The notes beneath the pieces are model-generated. The model was not told the origin of the DNA and made no database searches. It saw only the letters and a program-made list of their open reading frames with translations. From assembly GCA_963707895.1 (NCBI GenBank), contig CAVPRS010000003.1, forward strand, positions 372,001-436,000: a stretch of DNA of 64,000 nt, in the 5' to 3' direction. Position 1 is the stretch's first letter, and every line of letters begins with the position of its first letter. Positions 35,004 to 43,254 of this stretch are shown here, piece by piece. The stretch comes from Fodinibacter sp963707895. GTDB taxonomy: Bacteria; Actinomycetota; Actinomycetes; Actinomycetales; Dermatophilaceae. Made by a program: the position numbers and the translations under genes.

Positions 35004-35566
35004 CGCGCTCCCCCGCGACCAGGCGCCTCGTGGCGCTCTTCGTCGTCTACCTCGTCCTCCTCGGGTGGGTCGTGCTCTGGAAGCTCGAGGTCCCCTGGGT
35101 CGGCCAGCAGCGCGTGGTCAAGCTCGTCCCGTTCGCAGCGACAGCTGAAGCCGGTCCCAGCACGTCCCTCGACGTGTGGGCGAACCTGCTGCTCTTCATC
35201 CCCTTCGGCCTCTACCTCGGCCTGCTCGCACCGTCGTGGTCGTGGTGGAGGAGCGCCGCTGTGATGGCCTCCGCGAGCCTGGGTCTCGAGGTGACCCAGT
35301 ACGTCCTCGGCGTCGGGAGCACCGACGCCACCGATGTCCTCGTCAACACCGTCGGCGGGCTCGTCGGTCTCGGTCTGGTCGCGCTGGCGCGTGGTGGCCG
35401 GCCCGCGAGGACCGGGGGCGCCGTGGTCGTGGTGTGCACGGTCGGGACCGCGCTCGCACTGCTCGTCACGGTGCTCTACCTCTCGTCCCCCGTGACCTAC
35501 GTGCACATGCACGACGTCGGTCCGCTGGCTCGGGTCGGCGCCCCCGGCGCCGCCGGCGGACCATGA
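35000..35566 (+). CDS. VanZ-like membrane protein
   Basis: 188 residues with about five hydrophobic helices. The family signatures are VVKLVPFAAT (a tryptic-type PF motif), ANLLLFIPFGLYLGLL and GLEVTQYVLGVGSTDATDVLVNTVGGLVG. VanZ proteins lower teicoplanin susceptibility by an unknown mechanism. It overlaps the carboxypeptidase gene by GTGA. No VanH/A/X ligase genes are present, so full glycopeptide resistance is not supported. Confidence 0.88.
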   Translation: MTRSPATRRLVALFVVYLVLLGWVVLWKLEVPWVGQQRVVKLVPFAATAEAGPSTSLDVWANLLLFIPFGLYLGLLAPSWSWWRSAAVMASASLGLEVTQYVLGVGSTDATDVLVNTVGGLVGLGLVALARGGRPARTGGAVVVVCTVGTALALLVTVLYLSSPVTYVHMHDVGPLARVGAPGAAGGP

Positions 35567-35604
35567 CAGGGACCGAGCACGCTCGCGACCTCGACGGGGT
35601 CGGG

Positions 35605-36075
35605 CTACTTCTGGGCCTTGATGTCGTAGGTGAAGTGGATCCCGGCCTCGAGCGAGCCGTTGGGCTTCTGCGGCTTGTACTCGAGGTCGACCTTGGCGAA
35701 CGCGAGCACCACGCTCTCGAGGGTCGTGTCCCCGTCGGCGCCGACCGTCGTGGACACGCTGGTCACGAGGACGTCCGTCATCGTGACGATGAGGTGGTCG
35801 AGCTGGCCGGCGCCCGCCCTGCGGACCGTGATCGTGGCGTCCTTGACGTGCTCGCCCGTGGCGCACGCCTTCATCAGAAGTGGCGACGCCTTGTCGACGT
35901 GGTGGGTGAAGACGAAGTCGTGGAAGCTGGCCTTGCCGGCTCCCCCGCCGCCGCCGTGGCCCAGGTTCCCCGACTGGGACACCCCCCATGCCCACGACAG
36001 GACCTCGATCTCGTCCTTGTGCCTCACGTCGTGGGACTCGCCCTTGATCGTGCCGATGCGGGCGAAGATCGACAT
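35605..36075 (-). CDS. hcp: Hcp-like tube protein (orphan)
   Basis: 156 residues of the Hcp1/EvpC beta-barrel family: IFARIGTIKGESHDVRHKDEIEVLSWAWGVSQ at the start, GKASFHDFVFTHHVDKASPLLMKACATGEHVKDATI in the middle and GSLEAGIHFTYDIKAQK at the end. No other type VI genes are in the window, as is usual for actinobacterial Hcp homologues. It may be secreted or act as a free ring; the role is unknown. RBS GGAGGAGG lies upstream of ATG 36075. Confidence 0.85.
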   Translation of the reverse strand: MSIFARIGTIKGESHDVRHKDEIEVLSWAWGVSQSGNLGHGGGGGAGKASFHDFVFTHHVDKASPLLMKACATGEHVKDATITVRRAGAGQLDHLIVTMTDVLVTSVSTTVGADGDTTLESVVLAFAKVDLEYKPQKPNGSLEAGIHFTYDIKAQK

Positions 36076-36205
36076 GGCCACGACGCCCCTCCTCCCCGGG
36101 CTGCGGTGCCGGACCACCCCAAGGTCGTCCTGTCACCGGTCGCTGTCAACCTCGGCCGGTGCAGGTCCGGGCCCGGGCGTGGTGGGGTGTCGTCCCGAGG
36201 GTTTC

Positions 36206-36592
36206 TCAGGTGTGTGGTGGCGGGGCGTGCGGCACGTTGACGGTCGGGATGCCGACACCGGACCGCGCGATGACCGCCAGTGACGGCTCGCGGCCCGGGT
36301 TCGACTCCCGGTGAACGGTGTACGCGGGGACGCTCACGTAGTCACCGGGGACGGCGTCGACCCAGCCCTCGACACCTTCGCACTCGAGGCGGAGCACGCC
36401 CCGCACGACGTAGAGCATCGACGAGTTGGAGTCGTGGTGGTGCCACCCCGAGAACGCCCCCGGCTCGGTGACCACCTGGCCCGCCCACAGGCCCGGCACC
36501 TCGAACGCCCGGCGACGCAGCATCCCGGACGTCGGGTCGGCCTCGAGCAGCTCCTCGTCACGGATGACGCGCACGGGCTCGGCAGGCTGCAC
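36206..36592 (-). CDS. cupin domain protein
   Basis: 128 residues. The first cupin motif reads GAFSGWHHHDSNSSMLYVVRG and the second PGDYVSVPAYTVHRESNP, giving a metal site of the His/His/Glu/His type in which the usual Glu is less clear. It could be a dioxygenase, isomerase or ligand-binding protein. A weak tRNA T-arm-like string inside this gene is coincidental. It shares the strand with Hcp and the ABC-F gene but with separate spacing. Confidence 0.8.
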   Translation of the reverse strand: MQPAEPVRVIRDEELLEADPTSGMLRRRAFEVPGLWAGQVVTEPGAFSGWHHHDSNSSMLYVVRGVLRLECEGVEGWVDAVPGDYVSVPAYTVHRESNPGREPSLAVIARSGVGIPTVNVPHAPPPHT

Positions 36593-36618
36593 CCGCCCAC
36601 GCTAGCCCACCCCGGACG

Positions 36619-38271
36619 TCAGCCCACCTGCGCGGTGGTGACCTGTCCGTCCTCCACGTGCCAGCGCTGGTCGAGGCGCACGTTGTCGAGCAGCCGGCGG
36701 TCGTGCGAGACCAGCAGGAGGGAGCCGTCGTACGACTCGAGGGCCTCCTCGAGCTGCTCGATGGCCGGCAGGTCGAGGTGGTTGGTGGGCTCGTCGAGGA
36801 CGAGGAGGTTGACCCCGCGGGCCTGCAGCAGCGCCATCGCGGCTCGGGTGCGCTCGCCGGGCGAGAGCCGGCTGACCCGGCTGGAGACCTGGTCGGCCCT
36901 GAGGCCGAACTTGGCGAGCAGCGTCCGCACGTCGGCGGGAGCCATCGTCGGCATCGCGACCTCGAACGCGTCGCCGAGAGCGAGGTCCTCGGCCAGGCCG
37001 GTCCGAGCCTGGTCGATCTCCCCGACCGCCACCGATGCGCCCAGGCCGGCCCTGCCGGTGTCGGGTGAGAGCCCGCCGACCAGCAGCCGCAGCAGCGTCG
37101 TCTTGCCGGCGCCGTTGGGCCCGGTGACGCCGATCCGGTCACCGGCACTGACCTGGAGCGACGCCGGGCCGAACCTGAAGCGTCCGAGGCTCACGGTCAC
37201 CTCGTCCAGCGTCGCGACGACCGAGCTGGAGCGCGGGGCGGAGCCGATGGTGAACCGCAGCGCCCACTCCTTGCGCGGCTCGTCGACCTCCTCGAGGCGG
37301 GCGATGCGGGACTCCATCTGACGGACCTTCTGGGCCTGCTTCTCGGAGGACTCCACCTGGGCCCTGCGCCTGATCTTGTCGTTGTCAGGGGACTTCTTGA
37401 TGGCGTTGCGCACGCCCTGCGAGCTCCACTCCCGCTGGGTGCGGGCCCGCGCCACGAGGTCCGCCTTCTTCTCGGCGAACTCGTCGTAGGCCTCCCGTGC
37501 GTGCCTGCGCGCCACGGACCGCTCCTCGAGGAAGGCGTCGTAGCCCCCGTCGTAGACCGCCACCCGGTGCTGGGCGAGGTCGAGCTCGACGATTCGGGTC
37601 ACCACGCGGGAGAGGAACTCCCGGTCGTGGGACACCAGGACCACCCCCGCGCGCAGGCCGTGGACGAAGCCCTCCAGGCGCTGGAGCCCCGCGAGGTCCA
37701 GGTCGTTGGTGGGCTCGTCGAGGAGCACCACGTCGAACCGGCTGAGCAGCAGCGCGGCCAGCGCCGCTCGTGCGGCCTGCCCACCGGACAGGGATGTCAT
37801 CAGGGCGTCCGGGCCCACCCCGAGACCGAGGTCGGCGAGCATCGGCGGGAGCCGCTCGTCGAGGTCCGGCGCACCGCTGGCCTGCCAGTGGTCGAGGCTG
37901 TGCGCGTACGCGTCCTCGGCGGCCCGGGAGTGCGCTCCGTCGCCGAGCCCGGTGGCGGCCTGCTCCATGGAAGCGGTCGCGGCGGCTGCTCCGGTGCGCC
38001 GGGCGATGTACTGGCCGACCGTCTCGCCGGCGAGGCGCTCGTGCTCCTGGGGCAGCCAGCCCACGAAGGCGTCGTGAGGAGCGGTCGAGACGGAGCCGCC
38101 GAGGGGTTCGAGGTCGCCGGCCAGGATGCGCAGCAGGGTGGTCTTGCCCGCGCCGTTGGGGCCGACCACGCCGACGACGTCACCCGGCGCGACGCTCAGG
38201 TCGAGGGACTCGAAGAGGGTGCGGTGCGCGTGGCCGCCGGCCAGGTCCTTGGCCACGAGGTCTGCACTCAT
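36619..38271 (-). CDS. ABC-F family ATP-binding protein
   Basis: 550 residues, two ABC ATPase domains and no membrane segment. Walker A GPNGAGKTTLLRIL occurs in both halves (about 37-50 and 388-401), with LSGGQAARAALAALLLSR and LSPGERTRAAMALLQAR signatures and DEPTNDLDL/DEPTNHLDL boxes; a charged P-site tRNA-interaction motif linker (about 245-330) joins them. ABC-F proteins act on the ribosome in translation or antibiotic protection. Which class this is cannot be settled by eye. Confidence 0.92.
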   Translation of the reverse strand: MSADLVAKDLAGGHAHRTLFESLDLSVAPGDVVGVVGPNGAGKTTLLRILAGDLEPLGGSVSTAPHDAFVGWLPQEHERLAGETVGQYIARRTGAAAATASMEQAATGLGDGAHSRAAEDAYAHSLDHWQASGAPDLDERLPPMLADLGLGVGPDALMTSLSGGQAARAALAALLLSRFDVVLLDEPTNDLDLAGLQRLEGFVHGLRAGVVLVSHDREFLSRVVTRIVELDLAQHRVAVYDGGYDAFLEERSVARRHAREAYDEFAEKKADLVARARTQREWSSQGVRNAIKKSPDNDKIRRRAQVESSEKQAQKVRQMESRIARLEEVDEPRKEWALRFTIGSAPRSSSVVATLDEVTVSLGRFRFGPASLQVSAGDRIGVTGPNGAGKTTLLRLLVGGLSPDTGRAGLGASVAVGEIDQARTGLAEDLALGDAFEVAMPTMAPADVRTLLAKFGLRADQVSSRVSRLSPGERTRAAMALLQARGVNLLVLDEPTNHLDLPAIEQLEEALESYDGSLLLVSHDRRLLDNVRLDQRWHVEDGQVTTAQVG

Positions 38272-38290
38272 CCGGCGATCGTAGGTGGCT

Positions 38291-38542
38291 CTAGCTCACG
38301 CGTCTCCACCGGAAGCGCCTGCGACGGGCCGGCACCGCCGGAGCGGGGCTGGTTCCGGCGCAGACGGCGCAGTCCGGCCGGTCGCAGCCGGGCGACTCGA
38401 GGGTGGTCATCAGCCGAAGCGCCTCGTCGGTGTACTCGTCCGCGAAGTTCCAGACGAGGTCCATCCGGCCCTCCTCGACCGCCGCGTTGACCTTCCACAC
38501 GTAGGACTCGTGCAGCTCGCGCAACAGGTCGTTCTCACGCAT
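38291..38542 (-). CDS. small Cys-containing protein (83 aa), unknown
   Basis: 83 residues from ATG 38542 with GGAGG 7 bases upstream. The first part is helical (LLRELHESYVWKVNAAVEEGRMDLVWNFADEYTDEALRLM), then CDRPDCAVC (a C-x4-C-x2-C metal-like site, about 53-61), then a basic Arg-rich tail. The pattern suggests a small metal-binding or DNA/RNA-binding protein. It lies next to the small-family gene at 38681. Confidence 0.65.
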   Translation of the reverse strand: MRENDLLRELHESYVWKVNAAVEEGRMDLVWNFADEYTDEALRLMTTLESPGCDRPDCAVCAGTSPAPAVPARRRRFRWRRVS

Positions 38543-38680
38543 CGGGCACCTCCGACCTCGCCCGCCCACCACCCGCCGAGCGTCCGGGTCCGCCCGGGCG
38601 GGCCTGCACCTCGGGGGCTGCGACGCCACGGTCGTGGTCCATCGGCTCTCCTGTCCTCCGGCGACAACCGGCCGGTGCGC

Positions 38681-38881
38681 CTAGTCCGGCAGGCGGCGCA
38701 TCTCCACGACCGACAGGCCGAGGGCATGGAGGCGGGCGAGCACGGTGGAGACGTCCGCCTCGTCCCGGACCGGGCCGAACAGGGACGTACCGCCCGTCGG
38801 GAACGGCGTGGCGGACAGCTCGGGCAGCTCCGCCGCGACGTCGCCGAGCACCCGGTCCTGAACGATGAACTCATATCGCAT
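38681..38881 (-). CDS. small protein family member 4 (66 aa)
   Basis: 66 residues from ATG 38881, with GAGGAGG 5 bases upstream. It begins MRYEFIVQDRV and contains PTGGTSLFGPVRDEADVSTVLARLHALG and GLSVVEMRRLPD. It is the closest relative of the gene at 23172 and shares the core pattern with the coupled pair at 15.1 kb. The predicted fold is beta-helix-beta-helix-beta. Function is unknown; neighbours are an 83-residue Cys protein and an ABC-F gene. Confidence 0.8.
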   Translation of the reverse strand: MRYEFIVQDRVLGDVAAELPELSATPFPTGGTSLFGPVRDEADVSTVLARLHALGLSVVEMRRLPD

Positions 38882-39027
38882 GGCAGCCTCCTCGTGCCGT
38901 CCGGCATCGGGCCACCCTCTTGACCGTGCTCCAGAGTCGCACCCACCACCGGTGCGCCGAATCACTCGTTGCGGGTGAAGGCTCCTCCGGTCGAGCGCGA
39001 GAGCGCACGCGCCGTCGCGCCTCGGAG

Positions 39028-39079
39028 GCGCCGCGCGTCGCGGCGGCTCAGGGGCGCCGCGCGTCGCGGCGGCTCAGGG
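39028..39079. repeat. two tandem 26-bp GC-rich repeats, each able to form a hairpin
   Basis: Two adjacent copies, 39028-39053 and 39054-39079, each contain GCCGCG-CGT-CGCGGC, a 6-bp stem. The second copy ends just inside the 3' end of the flippase-like gene (stop 39074). They may be a duplicated terminator. Confidence 0.55.
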
Positions 39080-40177
39080 GCCGGCGACGTCGGGGGTTGC
39101 CGTCGTCGGCCTCGGCGCGAGCGCCATCCCCAGCAAACCGAACGGCAACGGCAACCAGTAGCTGAACAGGCGGTAGGCGAAGGTGGCCAGCACGGCGTCA
39201 CCCGGGTCGACCCCCGCGAGCACGAGCATCGCTGTCATGCCCGCCTCCACGAAACCCAGCCCTCCGGGAGTGACGGGGATGTTGCCCAGCGCCTTGGCCG
39301 CGCAGAACGCCAGCAGGGCGACGCTGGGGCGCGGGTAGGAGCCGATCGCCCCCAGCGCCGCCAGCAAGGTCATGAAGTCCAGGAGCCAGCGTCCGGCGGT
39401 GGCGGCCAGGGCGTGCTTCCACCGCGCCCCCAGCACGCTGCTGATCTGGTCGCGCTCGGCCAGCAGCGTCTGCGGGAGGTCGGTCAGGGGCGGGGAGCTG
39501 CGCCGGAGCCTGTTGCGGGCGGACTGCGCGACCCGGCCCACCCAGGCCAACGGCCGCTCGGTCGTCATCAGCAGCGCCCCGATGCCGACGATCACCACGA
39601 ACGCCGCCACGGCCGCGGCCGCCGTCTCGAGCAGGTCGCGGTTCACCGAGCCGCGCAAAAGGCCGGGGACGGCGAGCACCGGCAGCCCCAGCACGACGGA
39701 GAACACCAGCAGGTTCACCGCGGTCAGCGCGCTGACCACCTTCGCCTTGTCCAGGCCTGCGGCCACGAAGATCCGGTACTGGAGCGCCGCGCCGAGGGGC
39801 CCGCCTCCGGGTGCGATGTTCGACAGCGCGTTGGATGCCAGGTGGGCCGAGATCACCGGCCGCCAGCGGACCCCGCCGAGCGCCACCCGCTGCAGGTCCC
39901 AGAGGCAGGCACAGACCGCCACCTGCAACCCGAACATCACCAGCATCGACAGGGGCGAGAAGCGGGTGATCTGGCGCCACGAGGAGAAGGTGTCGACGAG
40001 CGCGGGGAACACCAGGTAGAGCGAGACCACCGTGACGACCAGCCACACCACGTTGCGCCGCAGCGCCCTCGGCTTCGCCCGCTCCCCGCGGTCGATCTCA
40101 CCGACGGTGTCGGCGTGGCGCTCGATCGCGCGTTCCACCCGATCGCCGATCGTGCCCGCCACCGCCTCGTCAGCCAC
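39074..40177 (-). CDS. lysylphosphatidylglycerol synthase TM-domain (flippase-like) protein
   Basis: 367 residues with about eight membrane helices and a short basic N-terminal tail. The family pattern is present: HLASNALSNIAPGGGPLGAALQYR (about 105-128), then LLDFMTLLAALGAIG and GNIPVTPGGLGFVEAGMTAML. It is the membrane half of MprF-type proteins without the lysyl transferase domain, so a lipid flippase-like role is inferred. Starts with GTG. Confidence 0.88.
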   Translation of the reverse strand: MADEAVAGTIGDRVERAIERHADTVGEIDRGERAKPRALRRNVVWLVVTVVSLYLVFPALVDTFSSWRQITRFSPLSMLVMFGLQVAVCACLWDLQRVALGGVRWRPVISAHLASNALSNIAPGGGPLGAALQYRIFVAAGLDKAKVVSALTAVNLLVFSVVLGLPVLAVPGLLRGSVNRDLLETAAAAVAAFVVIVGIGALLMTTERPLAWVGRVAQSARNRLRRSSPPLTDLPQTLLAERDQISSVLGARWKHALAATAGRWLLDFMTLLAALGAIGSYPRPSVALLAFCAAKALGNIPVTPGGLGFVEAGMTAMLVLAGVDPGDAVLATFAYRLFSYWLPLPFGLLGMALAPRPTTATPDVAGP

Positions 40178-40305
40178 GCCGGACAGCCTCGCACGTCGCC
40201 GGTCGGCTCGTCAGCCACCGGGCCGGAGGCCATCGCTGAGTGGGTCCTCTGGCCCGGACCCGGGGCGAGTGCCTCGGGCGGCGCCGGCTGCCATAGCGTT
40301 GGCGC

Positions 40306-41155
40306 ATGGAGAATGCACCGGAGGGACGCGTGGGCTTCTGGAACCGACCCGCGGCGTGGAAGGCCGTCCTCGTCATCGCGGGCTACCTCGTCTACTACCT
40401 GGCGGTCAGCCAGCTGATCGGCCTGCTGTTCAAGGACGAGATCGACGCCGACAACGTGTTGGCCGACGCCACCAGCATGTTCTTCGCCCTGGTGCTGCCG
40501 ATCGGGCTCGGTGCGGTCGGCCTGCTGGTCTTCGCGGGGTGGCAGGGGTGGCTCGCGCGACATCTTCGGCCCCCAGCCCATCGGCGGCAGGCGCTGGATG
40601 TGGATCGCCCCCGTGCTGGTGGTCGCCGCGATCGTCGGCCACGTGGGTGAGACCGAGTGGTCGAAGTGGACGGCGGGGCAGGTCGCGATGATGGCTCTTG
40701 CCGGTGTCTGCATCGGCCTCGCCGAAGAGCTCGCCACCCGCGGCATCGCGGTCAAGATGCTCCGCGACGCGGCCCACTCCGAGCGCTTCGTCGCGATCGT
40801 CTCCTCGCTGCTCTTCGCCCTCATGCACACGGTCAACCTGATCGCCGGGATGTCACTGGGCACGGTTGCCGCCACCGTCGGGTACACGTTCTGCTTCGGC
40901 ATGTGCATGTACCTCTCGATGCGGGTGACCGGCACCATCTGGGCCGCGATCGTGCTGCACGGCCTGACCGACCCCACGACGTTCCTGGCGAGCGGCGGCA
41001 TCGACGACGCCGTCACGAGCAGCCAGGGCTCGGGATGGGCGTTGTTCGCGGTGGCGGCCACTCTCGCGTTCATGGTGTTCGCCGTCGTCTCCGCCTTCCT
41101 CATCCGGGGAAAGGTCGACCGGCCCGCGAAACCGGCGCCGGTCGTCCCCGCCTGA
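40306..41155 (+). pseudogene. CPBP family intramembrane metalloprotease, frameshifted near 40555
   Basis: The N-terminal piece (from ATG 40306) reads to WQGWLAR, and the natural continuation (DIFGPQPIGGRRWMWIAPVL) is one base later, within GCTCGCGCGA (40551-40560). Removing one base gives 282 residues (850 - 1 = 283 codons). The CPBP signatures are in the second piece: GLAEELATRGIAVKMLR (EExxxR), FALMHTVNLI (FxxxH) and WAAIVLHGLTD (HxxxD). It probably cleaves or processes membrane proteins. The stop codon is in the terminator at 41152. Confidence 0.8.
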
Positions 41156-41174
41156 CCGCAGGGCTCGCGGTCAG
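41152..41174. terminator. hairpin holding both convergent stop codons
   Basis: CTGACCGC (41152-41159) pairs with GCGGTCAG (41167-41174). The TGA of the CPBP gene and the TGA of the convergent DNA-repair gene both lie in the stem. Confidence 0.7.
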
Positions 41175-41878
41175 GACATCTCCCGCAGGGCGGTGCGTCC
41201 GACACGTTGTGCAGGGCGGCTGCCACTCTCGGCAAGCCGCCCTGCTGTGGCGCGTACGGCCTCCTGCAGGAAGGGGTTTCGTCGCCCCACGGCGCGCAGC
41301 GACATCGACATCGACTTCGTGACGAGCGGCCGCTCGTCGGCGGCGTACTGCTCCACCAGCGCGAGGCCTTCGACGAACTGCGCATCGGCGGCCGAGGTGT
41401 CGTGCAGGGCGAGGCTCCACAGGAGCGCGAACGCGGCCCGCCTCACGAACTCCCGGTCGTCGCGCGCCCAGGGCTCGAGCCTGGTCCAGGCTGGTGGCGT
41501 CCGGTCGAACAGCGAGAAGCAGACGGTGTCGCAGAGCGCCCAGTTGTCGAAGTCGGCACACCAGCGGTCCATCTGCTCGACGGTGACCAGCTCCGGCTCG
41601 TCGACGAGCGCGGCCACGGTGCGGGCCTCGTAGATCCCGGTCGCCCAGAGCTCGGCCGCCAGCGCGTGGTCGCGTCCCACGTCGCGGGCGATCCGCTTCA
41701 TGGCGGCCATCGGTACTCCGAGGGACTCAGCGGCATGGATGCCGTAGCGAGGACCCATCTGGGCGAGCGTCTCGTCCGACGCGTGCTCGCGGAGCGTCGC
41801 CAGCACGGCCGCAGCGTCGGCGCGCTGCCCACCGCTCGGCGCACCCGGTCCGCTCGGGCTGCGCGGTCTGCCGGTCAT
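41171..41878 (-). CDS. DNA alkylation repair protein (AlkD-like, HEAT repeat)
   Basis: 235 residues from ATG 41878. The helical repeat pattern fits the AlkD fold: YGIHAAESLGVPMAAMKRIARDVG, then ELWATGIYEARTVAALVDEPELVT, then DFDNWALCDTVCFSLFDRTP (near the active-site region) and REFVRRAAFALLWSLALHD. It excises alkylated bases as a DNA glycosylase. The N-terminal 25 residues are a low-complexity tail. An alternative ATG at 41905 adds nine residues. Confidence 0.88.
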   Translation of the reverse strand: MTGRPRSPSGPGAPSGGQRADAAAVLATLREHASDETLAQMGPRYGIHAAESLGVPMAAMKRIARDVGRDHALAAELWATGIYEARTVAALVDEPELVTVEQMDRWCADFDNWALCDTVCFSLFDRTPPAWTRLEPWARDDREFVRRAAFALLWSLALHDTSAADAQFVEGLALVEQYAADERPLVTKSMSMSLRAVGRRNPFLQEAVRATAGRLAESGSRPAQRVGRTALREMS

Positions 41879-42046
41879 GGCGGGCCCTTTCGTCGGATGC
41901 ATCATCCGCGGAACATCGGGCCCGCTGTCAACCGTCGAGAGGTCAGTGCTCCGTGCGATGCAAGGAGAAGCCGAGAGGTGGCCAGTGGCCGGTCAGCCGG
42001 GCCCACGATGGGCAACAAGCCACCCCTCGTGTTCCTCTGCCTCCTT

Positions 42047-42084
42047 CGATGCAGAGGGCGCGGGATGTCGCGCCCTCTGCATCG
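42047..42084. other. 16-bp perfect hairpin in a divergent intergenic region
   Basis: 42047-42062 (CGATGCAGAGGGCGCG) pairs with 42069-42084 across a 6-base loop. The surrounding 41879-42139 region (261 bases) separates two genes that diverge, so it is not in the position of an ordinary terminator. It could end a short unannotated RNA, or be a regulatory structure in the 5' region of the LLM gene. Confidence 0.6.
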
Positions 42085-42139
42085 CGTTGGCCCGTTCCTC
42101 GCTCGGAATAGGGCGGCCGGCATCCGGGCTGCATGTGCT

Positions 42140-43243
42140 GTGAGCGACTCCCCTCCCGCCCTCTCCGTCCTCGACCTCGTCCCTGTCCGCGCTGACCAGA
42201 CCACCGCGGACGCCCTTGCCGCGACCCGCCGGCTGGCCCGCGTGGCCGACGAGCTCGGCTACCGGCGGTACTGGCTCGCGGAGCACCACAACATGCCGGC
42301 GGTCGCCGCGACCAACCCGCCGGTGCTCGTCGCGATGGTGGCGGCGGCAACCGATCGCATCCGGGTCGGTTCGGGCGGCGTGATGCTGCCCAACCACGCG
42401 CCGCTCGTCGTCGCCGAGCAGTTCGCCCTGCTCGAGGCTGCCCACCCGGGGCGGATCGACCTCGGGATCGGACGGGCGCCCGGCACCGACCCGGTCACCG
42501 CCTGGGCGCTGCGGCACGGTGGTGGCGGAGTCGACGATGACGCCGTCGAGCGCTTCCCCGAGTACGTCGACAACATCACGGCGATGCTCTCGCCCGAGGG
42601 GGCCGGGCTCCGTCTGGCCAGCGGGACCCACGTCCTGCGGGCGACGCCGCGCGCGACGTCGGTTCCGGGCGTGTGGCTGCTCGGCTCGTCCGACTACTCG
42701 GCCCGGCTCGCTGCCGAGAAGGGACTGCCCTACGTCTTCGCCCACCACTTCTCGGGGCGAGGAACTGCCGAAGCGCTCGCGCTCTACCGCAGCAGCTTCC
42801 AGCCGTCGGCCGACCAGGCGGAGCCGCGGACCTTCCTGACCGTCAACGCCGTCGTGGCGCCGACGCAGGAGGAAGCCGACCGGCTCGCCCTGCCGAACCT
42901 GAGGGCGATGGTCGCGCTGCGCACCGGGCAGCCCCTCCGCGCGCAGCAGCTGGTGGAGGAGGCCGAGGAGCAGGAGGCCGACCCCGCCAACCTGGACCTG
43001 GCACGGCAGATGCTGGGTCGCTGGGTGGTCGGGACACCCGAGTCGGCCGCCGCGCAGCTGCGCGATCTCGCGACCACCTTCGGCGTCGACGAGGTGATGG
43101 TGCACCCGGTGGCCGGTGCCCTTCGTGGCTCCCCGGCCGACCGCTCCCCCGCCCGCGAGGCAGACCCTCCGCCTCCTGACCGCCGCACTCGACTGACCGT
43201 CGGGGAGAAAAAGGTCACGACGAGCGGGTCCGTGCCTGCCTAG
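42140..43243 (+). CDS. LLM-class flavin-dependent oxidoreductase (alkanal monooxygenase-like)
   Basis: 367 residues from GTG, with no clear Shine-Dalgarno. It has SVLDLVPV at the start, then YWLAEHHNMPAVAATNPPVL, PLVVAEQFALLEAAHPGRIDLGIGRAPGTD and VPGVWLLGSSDYSARLAAEKGLPYVFAHHFS, a common bacterial luciferase-family signature (MsnO8-type). FMN or F420 is expected as the cofactor. It lies downstream of the 16-bp hairpin and ahead of the patatin gene. Confidence 0.9.
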   Translation: MSDSPPALSVLDLVPVRADQTTADALAATRRLARVADELGYRRYWLAEHHNMPAVAATNPPVLVAMVAAATDRIRVGSGGVMLPNHAPLVVAEQFALLEAAHPGRIDLGIGRAPGTDPVTAWALRHGGGGVDDDAVERFPEYVDNITAMLSPEGAGLRLASGTHVLRATPRATSVPGVWLLGSSDYSARLAAEKGLPYVFAHHFSGRGTAEALALYRSSFQPSADQAEPRTFLTVNAVVAPTQEEADRLALPNLRAMVALRTGQPLRAQQLVEEAEEQEADPANLDLARQMLGRWVVGTPESAAAQLRDLATTFGVDEVMVHPVAGALRGSPADRSPAREADPPPPDRRTRLTVGEKKVTTSGSVPA

Positions 43244-43254
43244 AGTCACGGTCC

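Noticed and set aside
32359..35566. Complete vancomycin resistance cluster
   Set aside because: The ligase, dehydrogenase and dipeptidase genes (VanA/H/X) are missing; only regulators, VanY-like and VanZ-like genes are present.
36288..36320. tRNA T-arm-like GGTTCGACTCCC string
   Set aside because: It lies inside the cupin coding region (minus strand) and no acceptor, D or anticodon arm can be formed around it.
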